IMG/VR virus record: IMGVR_UViG_3300020169_000145
Coordinates: 1-20,980 of that record
Reading direction: 5' to 3' (one strand)
DNA: 20,980 nt
Origin: a virus
The translations under genes were made by a program, and so were the position numbers. The first letter of the stretch is position 1, and every line of letters starts with the position of its first letter. A model generated the notes under the pieces. It did not search any database. It was not told where the DNA came from and worked only from the letters and a program-made list of their open reading frames with translations. Shown one piece after another: positions 7,988 through 16,291 of this stretch.

Positions 7988-10900
7988 ATGGCTGAAGTTA
8001 AAAATGCTTTTATAAAGTCTAAAATGAATAAAGATCTTGATAGTAGATTGCTACCTTCAGGTGAATATAGAGATGGACGAAATATACAAGTAAGTAAATC
8101 AGAAGGCGAAGACGTAGGTGCTTTAGAGAATGCAGTGGGTAATATTCCTGCTACTACTTCTTCAAACCAGCCTGTTGATTTTAATGTTTTGTCAGGATGC
8201 GGTTGTTCTGATTTAGAATCAATAGGGGTTTTTGCTGATACTAACTCTAACAATATATATGTTTTTTTAACAAATTATGGACCTGATAATCCTGTTGAAA
8301 ACGCTAAGTACTCTACTTCTTCTAAAAACTATATATACTCTTACAACACTTTAACAGGTACTGTTATAAAATTAGTTGAAGGATCTTTTTTGAACTTTTC
8401 TAAAAAAAATCCTATTTACGGTATAAATGTTTTAGAAAACTTATTATTTTGGACAGATAATAGAAATCAACCTAGAAAAATAAATTTAGATAGAGCTAAT
8501 CCAACTGGTCTACAAACACCTGTTTACTATAACACAGAAGACAAAATATCTGTAGCTAAATATAATCCTTACGAAACTATTAATTTGTATTATTTTGATA
8601 CAAGTCAATATACTAAATATAATACTCCTGGACTTCCAGATGGTGAAACTCCTAATCCTAATTTAAATAAATACGTTAGCTCTATACAAGATGTTACTTC
8701 AGAATTTCTACCTGATGGAGTTACTAAAAACATGTATTACAATCCTAATTGGCCTGGAGATCCAAATTATTTAGAAGATAAATTTGTTACTTTTAGCTAT
8801 AGATTTATATTTGATGATGGTGAGCAGTCAATTATGGCTCCTTTCACTCAAGAAGCTTTTATTCCTAAACAAGATGGTTATTTTTTAGGAGACAACGAGG
8901 AAGACACCTATAGGAGCACTATAGTTAGATTCATGGAAAACAAAGCTAAAAGTGTAGGTATTTACGTGCCTCTCCCTTTCGCAGCAAATACATTACAAGA
9001 TTCATTAGGAGTTTCTAAAATTGAAATACTTTATAAAGAATCTAATTCTTTAACTGTAAAAGTTTTAGATTCTGTCACTTTTGATGATTTTTCTACATTA
9101 ACAAATGGAGATCCTAACACTGAGCCACAGTATTTTTACGATTATCAATCAAGAAAACCTTATAAAACTTTACCAGAAAGCGATATAATAAGAGTTTACG
9201 ATAAAGTTCCTGTAAAAGCGCTAGGTCAAGAGGTTATAGGTAATAGAATTGTTTATAGTAATTTTCAAGATAAACATTCTCCTCCTCTTACTATAGATTA
9301 TGATGTAGCTGTTACTCCTAAAGATGAGCTTCAATATCCTTTACCTGAAAATAAAGCTTTTTGGACTACAAGCGCAGTTGAGTATCCAATGCATACAGTT
9401 AAACAAAATAGAAATTATCAAGTAGGTTTTGTTTTAGCTGATAGATATGGCAGACAATCAACTACTATACTTTCACCTGTAAAAACATCGTTAAAAACAG
9501 ATCCATCTACTGGTGTTGTGTTCGGAGGTTCAACATATTATCATCCATATACAGCAGAACCAATAGCTCCTGCTGTTAATGGAATTAATTCTTGGCCTGG
9601 CGACTCTTTAAAAATATTAATAAATGAAATAATACCAGAATCTTTGCCAATAGAAGGTTATCCTGGTCTTTATCAACCTTATTTACTTGCGGATGGAACG
9701 CTTAATTCTGAATATAATCCTTTAGGATGGTACTCTTACAAAGTTGTTGTAAAACAAACTGAACAAGATTATTACAACGTTTATTTACCTGGTATATTAG
9801 ATGGTTATCCTGATTTTGGATCTCAACAGACTCCTCCAGATGCAGAAGACACTATTGCACATATAACGCTTATAGGAGATAATATAAACAAAGTGCCTAG
9901 AGATTTAACAGAAGTTGGTCCAGAGCAAAAGCAATATAGAAGTGATGTTAAGCTTTTTGGTAGAGTTTCTCCTGAAAGAAGTACTGCACCTGCGTTTACT
10001 GTTCCGTATTATCCTCAAACAAACTATCAAGAACCTGTAGCTATAGCGGAACAAGATTATATATTTACTGATGCCGCTACTGATGCACCCTATGGAACCG
10101 TATATCAATCTGATTCAGATCCTTATATAGCTAGATTAGCTCAAGGTGACGTATCAACAACCGTTGGATCTAGTTTACCTTTACCTATAGGATCTTTACA
10201 GACGACGGGTAATCCAGGAGCTACATACCCTATACGTTTAGGAGTTTTTGAAACAGCGCCTGTAGAATCATTGCTTGATATATTTTGGGAAACATCTACA
10301 TCAGGTTTGATATCTGATTTAAATAAAGCGGCTGGCGCATTGACTACGGTTAGCGGTTGGGTTCAAGGAAATAATCAACCGTTTGTTTTTAATCAATCTG
10401 AAGCTACTCAACAGAGCGTAAATATAACATCTGAACCATTTGCTCCAGCTGTAGACAATGGATTTGGAGAAGTAGCTATGAGAAATAGTAAAGTTACGTT
10501 AATATCCGTAAATGATAACGTTCCTGGAAGCGCACCTATAACAGCAGATTACTTTGCTCTTGAAACTATAGAAGAAGCAAACAGTCAATATCCATGGAGA
10601 TCTTACAATATAAAAGTTAAAAATCCTAAAAGATTTGAAGATAATCCTCTTATAAACGCTTTTAAATTTACTTTTTTAGTTGAAAATCTTGGTGACGCAA
10701 CTGCAATTCCTGTGGTTGAACCGTCAGCGCCAACGACATCTGTTATAAATGCCACATTAATAAATGAACAACCTACTATAGACAGTGGACAAACCTCTAT
10801 AGTAGCAGCTAGTGATAGAAATCCTTTAGATAAGTTAACTACTTTTACAGGTAAAAACGGAGCCACAGCAGTTCCTAATCAACAAACCTTACAATTAGTT

Positions 10901-12508
10901 TGGGAGTTAAGTGGACAAAACCCAGCTCCAAATCCTCCTTTAGTTCCGCCCTTACTTCTTTCTAGTAGTGGAAACTTAACAGAGCCTACAGGAACAGCTA
11001 TGGGTGGCTATAGCTTTAATTTAGTATTGAAAGACACAAGTGGATTAACAGGTTATAAACAAGTAAACCAAAATGTAAACGTTAGTTTTGGCCAAACACA
11101 GATAAATTCTTCCTTTGGATCTACTAGTTCTGCTCAAATAATATCTCAAGGATTAGAATCTTCAGGCCTTTTTTGGTCTAGTAATTACAATAACAACTCT
11201 TTAATAAATTCAGATGTTGTTGGAGTGATATCTACAGGCGTTGGAGGACAGTCAAGAAATGCATACAACGATTTGATTTTACAGGACGACGGTTTAAGTA
11301 ATGATAGTCAAGATTTTGAGGATTTCGATAGCACTACAAATCCATTATCACAGACTGGCACAGCATATAGATGGAAAAACGTAAACAATAAAGCCTCAAG
11401 AATAAGTAGCGCTGATGAAGCTGACAGCTCTTTAACGGAAGGAACCGCTTATGTAAAATTAAATTTTAGATTTAAAGGTTGGCCAAAGTACAGTTCTTCA
11501 GGAGCCACTGGAAGTTTTGATGATCCAGTACCACCACCAGGAAATCAAATAGGCGTTTCTTGGTTAGGTTATTTTCAGTATAGAGCTCAAGAAAATGATT
11601 CTTGGGTAACAGCTACAGATGTAGAGGGCCAAGAAATAAGATTTGGATCAGCTCAATTAAATCAATATGGGTTAAAACGTAGTCCAGGCGGTACTTTTAT
11701 AAATACAGGTTTGTTGTCTAACAACAGTTCAGGAGGAACTGCGTCATCCGTGCCAAGCAGTCGGGTATCTGGAGGTGAGAGCAGAGAAGACGTAGTGTTA
11801 GCAGCTGCGCCGTACGTTGGATCTAACGGGGTTACAGACCGAGAGGCGGCTGGTAGTACAGTTTCTAAGGTGTTTGTTTTTGGAAAAGATCAAGGATATG
11901 AAACTAATTCAGATAAGTTTGGTGAATATAGAATCTTAATTAGATATCCTCAACCTTTAATTGAATCTGATCCACAAAGAGACAGAATAATTCCCACGCC
12001 TAGTACGCAGCAAATGCCCGTGTGGACTTTAGACGCTGGACCTACTTTAACAGATAGAAATATTGATGTTAGTATTGAATTTGGTGATTTTTACTATAAA
12101 AAATCCGATGCTCCATCTTCTTTTGAATATCAAATATCTTCAACCGGAGCTTCTAACGCTTCTGGCGCTAAAGTAAAAAACACTCAAACAACTGTTTGGG
12201 CTAGAGAGTGGTCGCACAAATACGTAACTCAGTTTTATACAGATTCAAATCTCACAACGCCACATTCGTCTACAACGAACGACTTATGGTATAGCTACTC
12301 TTCTTTAGGTTCAGGATCTATAAACTCTAATTCAGGAACACAAAACGCTTCTACTAATGGACCTGATAGCTCAGCTCCAGATGCGTCCACATTAAATAGT
12401 TACGACTTAAATAACAATGGATTTAGCTCTAGAAGATGGGTTGCTCAGTTTGATGGAAACGGAAAAAAGAAAAGTGGAACAGCAACACCATGTGTTAGTA
12501 CATTTTAA
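7988..12508 (+). CDS. Giant tail (stabilisation/muzzle) protein, N-terminal part (1506 aa)
   Basis: Large structural protein of the tail below the connector. Seen: the N-terminal signature NKDLDSRLLPSGEYRDGRN (14-32), then IQVSKSEGEDVGALENAVGN (33-52), which I recognise as the hallmark start of P22 gp10-like tail stabilisation/muzzle proteins in crAss-like and marine phages. Beta-propeller-like strands follow (LLFWTDNRNQPRKINLDRAN near 155-175). Residues ~915-1035 look like an inserted Ig/cadherin-like domain (LQLVWELSGQNP ... YSFNLVLKDTSGL). The last 450 residues are Ser/Gly/Asn/Thr-rich and may be an exposed receptor-facing insertion. The expected C-terminal half of the family is absent: the chain stops at CVSTF and the missing part is encoded by the next gene in another frame. 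Bases 11740-11860 are richer in G/C than the rest of the gene. Confidence 0.8.
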   Translation: MAEVKNAFIKSKMNKDLDSRLLPSGEYRDGRNIQVSKSEGEDVGALENAVGNIPATTSSNQPVDFNVLSGCGCSDLESIGVFADTNSNNIYVFLTNYGPDNPVENAKYSTSSKNYIYSYNTLTGTVIKLVEGSFLNFSKKNPIYGINVLENLLFWTDNRNQPRKINLDRANPTGLQTPVYYNTEDKISVAKYNPYETINLYYFDTSQYTKYNTPGLPDGETPNPNLNKYVSSIQDVTSEFLPDGVTKNMYYNPNWPGDPNYLEDKFVTFSYRFIFDDGEQSIMAPFTQEAFIPKQDGYFLGDNEEDTYRSTIVRFMENKAKSVGIYVPLPFAANTLQDSLGVSKIEILYKESNSLTVKVLDSVTFDDFSTLTNGDPNTEPQYFYDYQSRKPYKTLPESDIIRVYDKVPVKALGQEVIGNRIVYSNFQDKHSPPLTIDYDVAVTPKDELQYPLPENKAFWTTSAVEYPMHTVKQNRNYQVGFVLADRYGRQSTTILSPVKTSLKTDPSTGVVFGGSTYYHPYTAEPIAPAVNGINSWPGDSLKILINEIIPESLPIEGYPGLYQPYLLADGTLNSEYNPLGWYSYKVVVKQTEQDYYNVYLPGILDGYPDFGSQQTPPDAEDTIAHITLIGDNINKVPRDLTEVGPEQKQYRSDVKLFGRVSPERSTAPAFTVPYYPQTNYQEPVAIAEQDYIFTDAATDAPYGTVYQSDSDPYIARLAQGDVSTTVGSSLPLPIGSLQTTGNPGATYPIRLGVFETAPVESLLDIFWETSTSGLISDLNKAAGALTTVSGWVQGNNQPFVFNQSEATQQSVNITSEPFAPAVDNGFGEVAMRNSKVTLISVNDNVPGSAPITADYFALETIEEANSQYPWRSYNIKVKNPKRFEDNPLINAFKFTFLVENLGDATAIPVVEPSAPTTSVINATLINEQPTIDSGQTSIVAASDRNPLDKLTTFTGKNGATAVPNQQTLQLVWELSGQNPAPNPPLVPPLLLSSSGNLTEPTGTAMGGYSFNLVLKDTSGLTGYKQVNQNVNVSFGQTQINSSFGSTSSAQIISQGLESSGLFWSSNYNNNSLINSDVVGVISTGVGGQSRNAYNDLILQDDGLSNDSQDFEDFDSTTNPLSQTGTAYRWKNVNNKASRISSADEADSSLTEGTAYVKLNFRFKGWPKYSSSGATGSFDDPVPPPGNQIGVSWLGYFQYRAQENDSWVTATDVEGQEIRFGSAQLNQYGLKRSPGGTFINTGLLSNNSSGGTASSVPSSRVSGGESREDVVLAAAPYVGSNGVTDREAAGSTVSKVFVFGKDQGYETNSDKFGEYRILIRYPQPLIESDPQRDRIIPTPSTQQMPVWTLDAGPTLTDRNIDVSIEFGDFYYKKSDAPSSFEYQISSTGASNASGAKVKNTQTTVWAREWSHKYVTQFYTDSNLTTPHSSTTNDLWYSYSSLGSGSINSNSGTQNASTNGPDSSAPDASTLNSYDLNNNGFSSRRWVAQFDGNGKKKSGTATPCVSTF

Positions 12509-12530
12509 CAATAATAGGTGATAATATAAT

Positions 12531-13967
12531 ATGGGAGTAATAGAAGTTAAATATTTCAACAGTTTTATACTTAGAAAAACAGTAGGCTCAGATGACATTA
12601 CACCTATGTGGAATGGTTCTAGAGGAGATAATACGTATCCGCTTACAACTAGTCCAGCTGTATCTAACACGGTCAATTGGGCTGTTGAAGAGTCTAGAAT
12701 AACTGGAGGATACAACAACACGCAAGTAGAACTAGGCGTTAAAGCATATTTAGTGGAAGATAATCCAAACGCTTCTATTAGAGTAAATTCAATGATATAC
12801 TCTGGAATATTTAATTCTAGAACAGGAATCAACGATACTAATGTGTTTTCTATAGGAGAAGATATAACGAAAAGCGTTGATCCGTCTAATGGATCTATAC
12901 AAAAATTATATGCAGAAGATACTAATCTAATAATATTTCAAGAAAACAAAGTTAATCAAGCTTTAGTAGATAAAGACGCTATATATTCTGCAGAAGGAGG
13001 AGGTACTGTTACTTCTTCTAATTTAGTTATTGGAGACATAAGGTCAGTGGGTGGTAATTACGGTATAAGCAGAAACCCAGAAAGCTTTGCAATTTATGGA
13101 TTTAGAAAATATTTTACCGATAAAGATAGAAACGCTGTTTTAAGATTATCTAAAGATGGTTTAACAGAAATATCTAATTACGGTATGTCTGATTACTTTA
13201 GAGACAAACTAAGCACGTTAGATGGCGATGTGTTCAATACAGGTAAAGCTGTTGGAGCTTGGGACATACATAATAAGCAGTATGTTTTATCTTTGCAACC
13301 TTATTCAGGTAATAGTGAAACTCTTGCTTTTGATGACAGTGTAAATGGCTTTCCTAGTTTCTTTAGCTACGAACCAGATCACGGTATTAGTTTAAAAAAT
13401 AATTTTTATTCTTTAAAAAATGGAGTTTTATATGTGCACAACTCCCCTCAAGCTAAAAGAGGTAATTTTTACGGGCAACAATATAACTCAAATATAACTT
13501 TTGTGTTTAATCCTAAGGTAAGTATGTCTAAAGTTTTTAAGACAATAAACTACGAAGGAAGCAACGGGTGGGAAGTAAGTTCGTTTAAATCTGATACAAC
13601 AGGAACACACGGAGTTGGTACTCCTGAAGAAGCAATTGGAGATCCGTTTATGCAAGGAACTCAAGATTCAACTAAAGTTGTTTACAGTTACAATCAAGGA
13701 TCTTATGATAACTTTGGCAATGAGTATCCTGCCCAATTAATACCACCTATTAATCACGCTGGATTTACTAGAAAAGAAAATAAATACATGGCAAACCTTA
13801 TAAACAATAGTCCGGCAGCGGCAGGTGAGGTTGTTTGGGGTAATGCTATGACTGGTATAAAAGGTTATTTTGCAACGGTAACAATATCAACAGATAACGT
13901 TACGGATTTAGGCGGAATGAAAGAGTTGTTTGCGGCGTCTTCAGACTACGTAGAATCATCATATTAA
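12531..13967 (+). CDS. Giant tail (stabilisation/muzzle) protein, C-terminal part (478 aa)
   Basis: Seen: residues ~8-110 (KYFNSF ... VEESRITGG ... NSMIYSGIFNSRTGIN) and ~120-235 (SIQKLYAEDTNLIIFQENKV, DKDAIYSAEGGG, PESFAIYGFRKYFTDKDRNA, LRLSKDGLTEIS). From memory, these blocks form the C-terminal half of the NKDLD...GEYRD family that is usually one polypeptide. Here they start with their own ATG behind gataatataat. The frame is +1 relative to the upstream gene, and in-frame TGA/TAA at 12519-12524 fix the start, so a programmed frameshift cannot join the two. Most likely the two chains fold together as one split protein. Alternatively a former insertion displaced the junction. The 478 residues remain well formed, with no internal stop, so this is not a decaying remnant. 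Confidence 0.75.
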   Translation: MGVIEVKYFNSFILRKTVGSDDITPMWNGSRGDNTYPLTTSPAVSNTVNWAVEESRITGGYNNTQVELGVKAYLVEDNPNASIRVNSMIYSGIFNSRTGINDTNVFSIGEDITKSVDPSNGSIQKLYAEDTNLIIFQENKVNQALVDKDAIYSAEGGGTVTSSNLVIGDIRSVGGNYGISRNPESFAIYGFRKYFTDKDRNAVLRLSKDGLTEISNYGMSDYFRDKLSTLDGDVFNTGKAVGAWDIHNKQYVLSLQPYSGNSETLAFDDSVNGFPSFFSYEPDHGISLKNNFYSLKNGVLYVHNSPQAKRGNFYGQQYNSNITFVFNPKVSMSKVFKTINYEGSNGWEVSSFKSDTTGTHGVGTPEEAIGDPFMQGTQDSTKVVYSYNQGSYDNFGNEYPAQLIPPINHAGFTRKENKYMANLINNSPAAAGEVVWGNAMTGIKGYFATVTISTDNVTDLGGMKELFAASSDYVESSY

Positions 13968-13977
13968 ATTAAATTAA

Positions 13978-14391
13978 ATGGAATTAAGCATACGCAAGCT
14001 AAAAGAATCTGATTGGGATACCTTAGTTAGTCTTTGGAAAATGTGGCCTGACTGGCAAACGCATCCAACTAAAGCTTTGCTTCCTGAAAATGGAACTGGT
14101 GGACTTATAGTTGAAAAAAACGGAACAGCTATTATAGCTGGATTCATATATACAACTAATTCTAAAGTTGGCTGGATGGAGTGGATAGTTTCTAATGCCG
14201 ACTATAGAGAACCCGATAGAAAACAAGCTAGTGAATTATTAGTATCTGGTTTAGAGCATGTTGCTAAAATCAGTGGATGTGAAATAATATTAAGCGTAGG
14301 AAGAAATAAAGGCTTAATGCAAACACATAGAAATTTAGGATATACAGTAGATGAAGATCCTTCTTATGAAATATCAAAAAAAATAACATAA
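13978..14391 (+). CDS. GNAT-fold acetyltransferase-like protein (137 aa)
   Basis: Resembles the Gcn5-related N-acetyltransferase fold. Seen: opening strand and helix MELSIRKLKESDWDTLVSLW, a central strand GGLIVEKNGTAIIAGFIYTT (41-60), strand WMEWIVSNADYRE (66-78) corresponding to beta-4, a helix ASELLVSGLEHVAKISG (84-100), strand EIILSVGRN (102-110), and HRNLGYTVDED (117-127), which is the usual GNAT 'N..LGF' ending. The acetyl-CoA pyrophosphate loop (R/Q-x-x-G-x-G/A) that should lie at 77-85 reads REPDRKQAS and lacks the glycines, so catalysis is doubtful. Small GNAT-like proteins recur among virion genes of marine and crAss-like phages with unknown roles. It starts 10 bases after the tail gene behind attaaattaa and is one base from the next gene, so it is part of the tail/ejection operon. 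Confidence 0.65.
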   Translation: MELSIRKLKESDWDTLVSLWKMWPDWQTHPTKALLPENGTGGLIVEKNGTAIIAGFIYTTNSKVGWMEWIVSNADYREPDRKQASELLVSGLEHVAKISGCEIILSVGRNKGLMQTHRNLGYTVDEDPSYEISKKIT

Positions 14392-14392
14392 A

Positions 14393-15118
14393 ATGGGAGT
14401 AGTAACAGCAGCGATAATTGGAGCATCTGTGGCAGTAGCGGGCTCAGCGGTAGGTGCGATAAGTGCGCATCAAGGCAAGCAAAGAGCTAAAGGTCAAATG
14501 ATGACGGCTCAAAGAGAGTTAGAGGAACTAGAATCAAACAGACAAGACGTTATAAACCCCTATGAAGGTGTAACGGACTTATCTAGTATGGTTTCAGATG
14601 TAAGTAATATGGCATCAAATCCATTTGCTAATTTATCTGTATCTACAGCAGCTGCTGAAATGCAAATTGAAGAAGCTGATATAGCTTTAGCAAATACATT
14701 AGATACTCTTAGAGCTACAGGAGCTAGCGCTGGTGGAGCAACTGCTTTGGCTAGAATGGCCTTAGAAAGTAAAAAAGGTGTTGCCGCTAGCATAGAACAA
14801 CAAGAAGCTAACAATCAAAAAATGAGAGCTTCTGGAGAAGAAAGACTTCAAGGTATAGAAATGAACGAAGCTAAACGTGTTCAGAATGTTGGTCTAAGTC
14901 AAGCTGAAAAAGTGCAGAAAGCTGATGTAGAAGGGGCTATATACGAGTTTGAAACTCAAGAAAGTAGAGACGAGCAGCAGTTAAACAGAAAACAAGGTCA
15001 AATAGACAATGCAAGTCAGAGAATGCAATCGGCTAACGCGGCTAAAGGCGCGGCTATTGGAGGCGGAATAAGTGCTGTTGGAAATATATTTGGTAGCAAA
15101 GCAGCATACACAGGATAA
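14393..15118 (+). CDS. Internal virion/ejection-type protein (241 aa)
   Basis: Probable internal protein ejected with DNA, by analogy with T7 gp14 and P22 gp7; the analogy is architectural. Seen: residues 2-25 are a Gly/Ala/Val hydrophobic helix able to enter a membrane (VVTAAIIGASVAVAGSAVGA). The middle (about 30-210) is helical and rich in Gln, Glu and Ala, with a small Ala/Gly/Thr patch at ~105-125. Residues 216-241 form a second Gly/Ala segment (AAKGAAIGGGISAVGNIFG). Basic residues follow the first hydrophobic segment (HQGKQRAK), so this is not a cleavable signal peptide, and no cleavage site is visible. Such 'glycine-zipper ends, helical middle' proteins are standard in podovirus tail/ejection modules. 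It starts one base after the stop of the GNAT-like gene. Confidence 0.65.
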   Translation: MGVVTAAIIGASVAVAGSAVGAISAHQGKQRAKGQMMTAQRELEELESNRQDVINPYEGVTDLSSMVSDVSNMASNPFANLSVSTAAAEMQIEEADIALANTLDTLRATGASAGGATALARMALESKKGVAASIEQQEANNQKMRASGEERLQGIEMNEAKRVQNVGLSQAEKVQKADVEGAIYEFETQESRDEQQLNRKQGQIDNASQRMQSANAAKGAAIGGGISAVGNIFGSKAAYTG

Positions 15119-15129
15119 ACAAAATTAAA

Positions 15130-16290
15130 ATGGCTGAAAACAACAATTTTACTACAATAAACAAACAGGTTAATAAGATCTGGGATGACGCTGCTTATGG
15201 TGTTGTTGAAGAGGTTTCTAGCGGTATTAGCAAAGCTGAAGCTTCTATGTCTAAATCTCAAAAAGAAGCTGCGCAAGTGCAAAGAGATGTTTCTGCTAGG
15301 TTTTTTCAAAACACAGAAGCGGCTTTAATACAAACTCAAAAAGGTAGCGTAAGAAACCCAGCTTTAGCTGAGTTAGGCAACGAATTAATTTGGGGTATAT
15401 ATCATTCTAGTGCTACTGTTGAAAATGCTAAAGATAGAACCGAGAGAAGAGATGCTAGTATTCAAACTGGTTCTTTAGAAAAGTCTCTTCAAGAGCTGTA
15501 TAAAGTTATAGAGTTAGGTAAAGAAAATGATCCTTTGTTTTTATTAGAGTATTTTGGTAGAGATGGTATGAAGTTTCCAGGTCAGCCAGGAGGTATGGCT
15601 TTAGTTGGAGGAGAAACACCTACATGGTGTAAAACTATGGTTATAAGAAATGGATTAGATGGAGGAGATTCTGAAGAAAAATATTATATAGGAGTAGATG
15701 GCGAAGTTAGACTTAGATACTCAGGTTCTATACTGAACGGTGAAATAGTAGACAAACCAGCTTTACAGTGGTTAGCTTATGATCCTGGTCTTATACTTGA
15801 CTTAAAGGGTGATAACATTAAAATGCTACAATCTCCTAGCACGTTGGATTCTGCTGGTGAACCTATAGGCATACTAGATAAAAGCTTGCAATATAATGAT
15901 CCTTTTTTATTACTAGATAAAGCTTATCAAGAAATTTCTGACGATGGAAAAACTCAAACAGAGTTTATACCAGCTAACATGTCTATGATTATACAGTCTA
16001 TAAAACCAAAATTAAGAGCTAAAGCTAGTTCTTTGCTTTCTGATTACACGCTAGCTAATAACGTGTGGAGAAACGTATTTAACATGGAAGAAGATTTAAA
16101 GTTTACTGTAGCTCCAAACGGAAATAATGTAAACGAAGAGCAGCAAGTTGAGTTTCAAAAGCTTATGCTTGAAAGCGTAAAACCTTTGTTACCAGTAGTT
16201 GCTTTAGGTGCCACTACTGACGTTATTAAAGAAGAAGTACAACCTGAAATGGTTGAAGAAGAAGTAATTGACGAAACATTTGCAGTATAA
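15130..16290 (+). CDS. Uncharacterised virion-module protein (386 aa)
   Basis: Not recognised. Seen: a soluble protein. Residues 1-~135 are helical, rich in Ala, Ser, Gln and Glu, and include SKSQKEAAQVQRDVSARFF. The middle (about 150-260) looks beta-rich, with FPGQPGGMALVGGETPTW and YYIGVDGEVRLRYSGS. The end is helical and closes in a very acidic tail (IKEEVQPEMVEEEVIDETF). It lies between a glycine-rich ejection-type protein and a giant polyvalent-type protein and is co-transcribed with both (11 bases after the one, 1 base before the other). A packaged cargo or internal-core role is therefore likely but only inferred. All 12 arginine codons are AGA or AGG, the opposite of the MCP. Its start follows caaaattaaa with no Shine-Dalgarno. 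Confidence 0.7.
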   Translation: MAENNNFTTINKQVNKIWDDAAYGVVEEVSSGISKAEASMSKSQKEAAQVQRDVSARFFQNTEAALIQTQKGSVRNPALAELGNELIWGIYHSSATVENAKDRTERRDASIQTGSLEKSLQELYKVIELGKENDPLFLLEYFGRDGMKFPGQPGGMALVGGETPTWCKTMVIRNGLDGGDSEEKYYIGVDGEVRLRYSGSILNGEIVDKPALQWLAYDPGLILDLKGDNIKMLQSPSTLDSAGEPIGILDKSLQYNDPFLLLDKAYQEISDDGKTQTEFIPANMSMIIQSIKPKLRAKASSLLSDYTLANNVWRNVFNMEEDLKFTVAPNGNNVNEEQQVEFQKLMLESVKPLLPVVALGATTDVIKEEVQPEMVEEEVIDETFAV

Positions 16291-16291
16291 T

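Noticed and set aside
12509-12530. Self-splicing intron or intein between the tail halves
   Set aside because: Only 22 bases separate the genes, too short for any intron, and neither protein end shows intein motifs.
12500-12535. Programmed ribosomal frameshift joining the two tail genes
   Set aside because: Stops occur in both frames between the genes (12506-12508, then 12519-12524), and there is no slippery heptamer before the first stop that would give an open path.
12407-12832. 141-codon open frame on the - strand spanning the split-tail junction
   Set aside because: It was considered as a possible inserted gene explaining the split, but most of it covers sequence that codes for recognisable tail protein on the + strand, and the peptide looks random (Ser/Leu/Thr/Tyr-rich).
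14393-14470. Signal peptide at the N-terminus of the 241-residue protein
   Set aside because: No positive n-region before the hydrophobic stretch and no plausible cleavage site; the Gly/Ala pattern and a matching C-terminal segment fit an ejection-type protein better.
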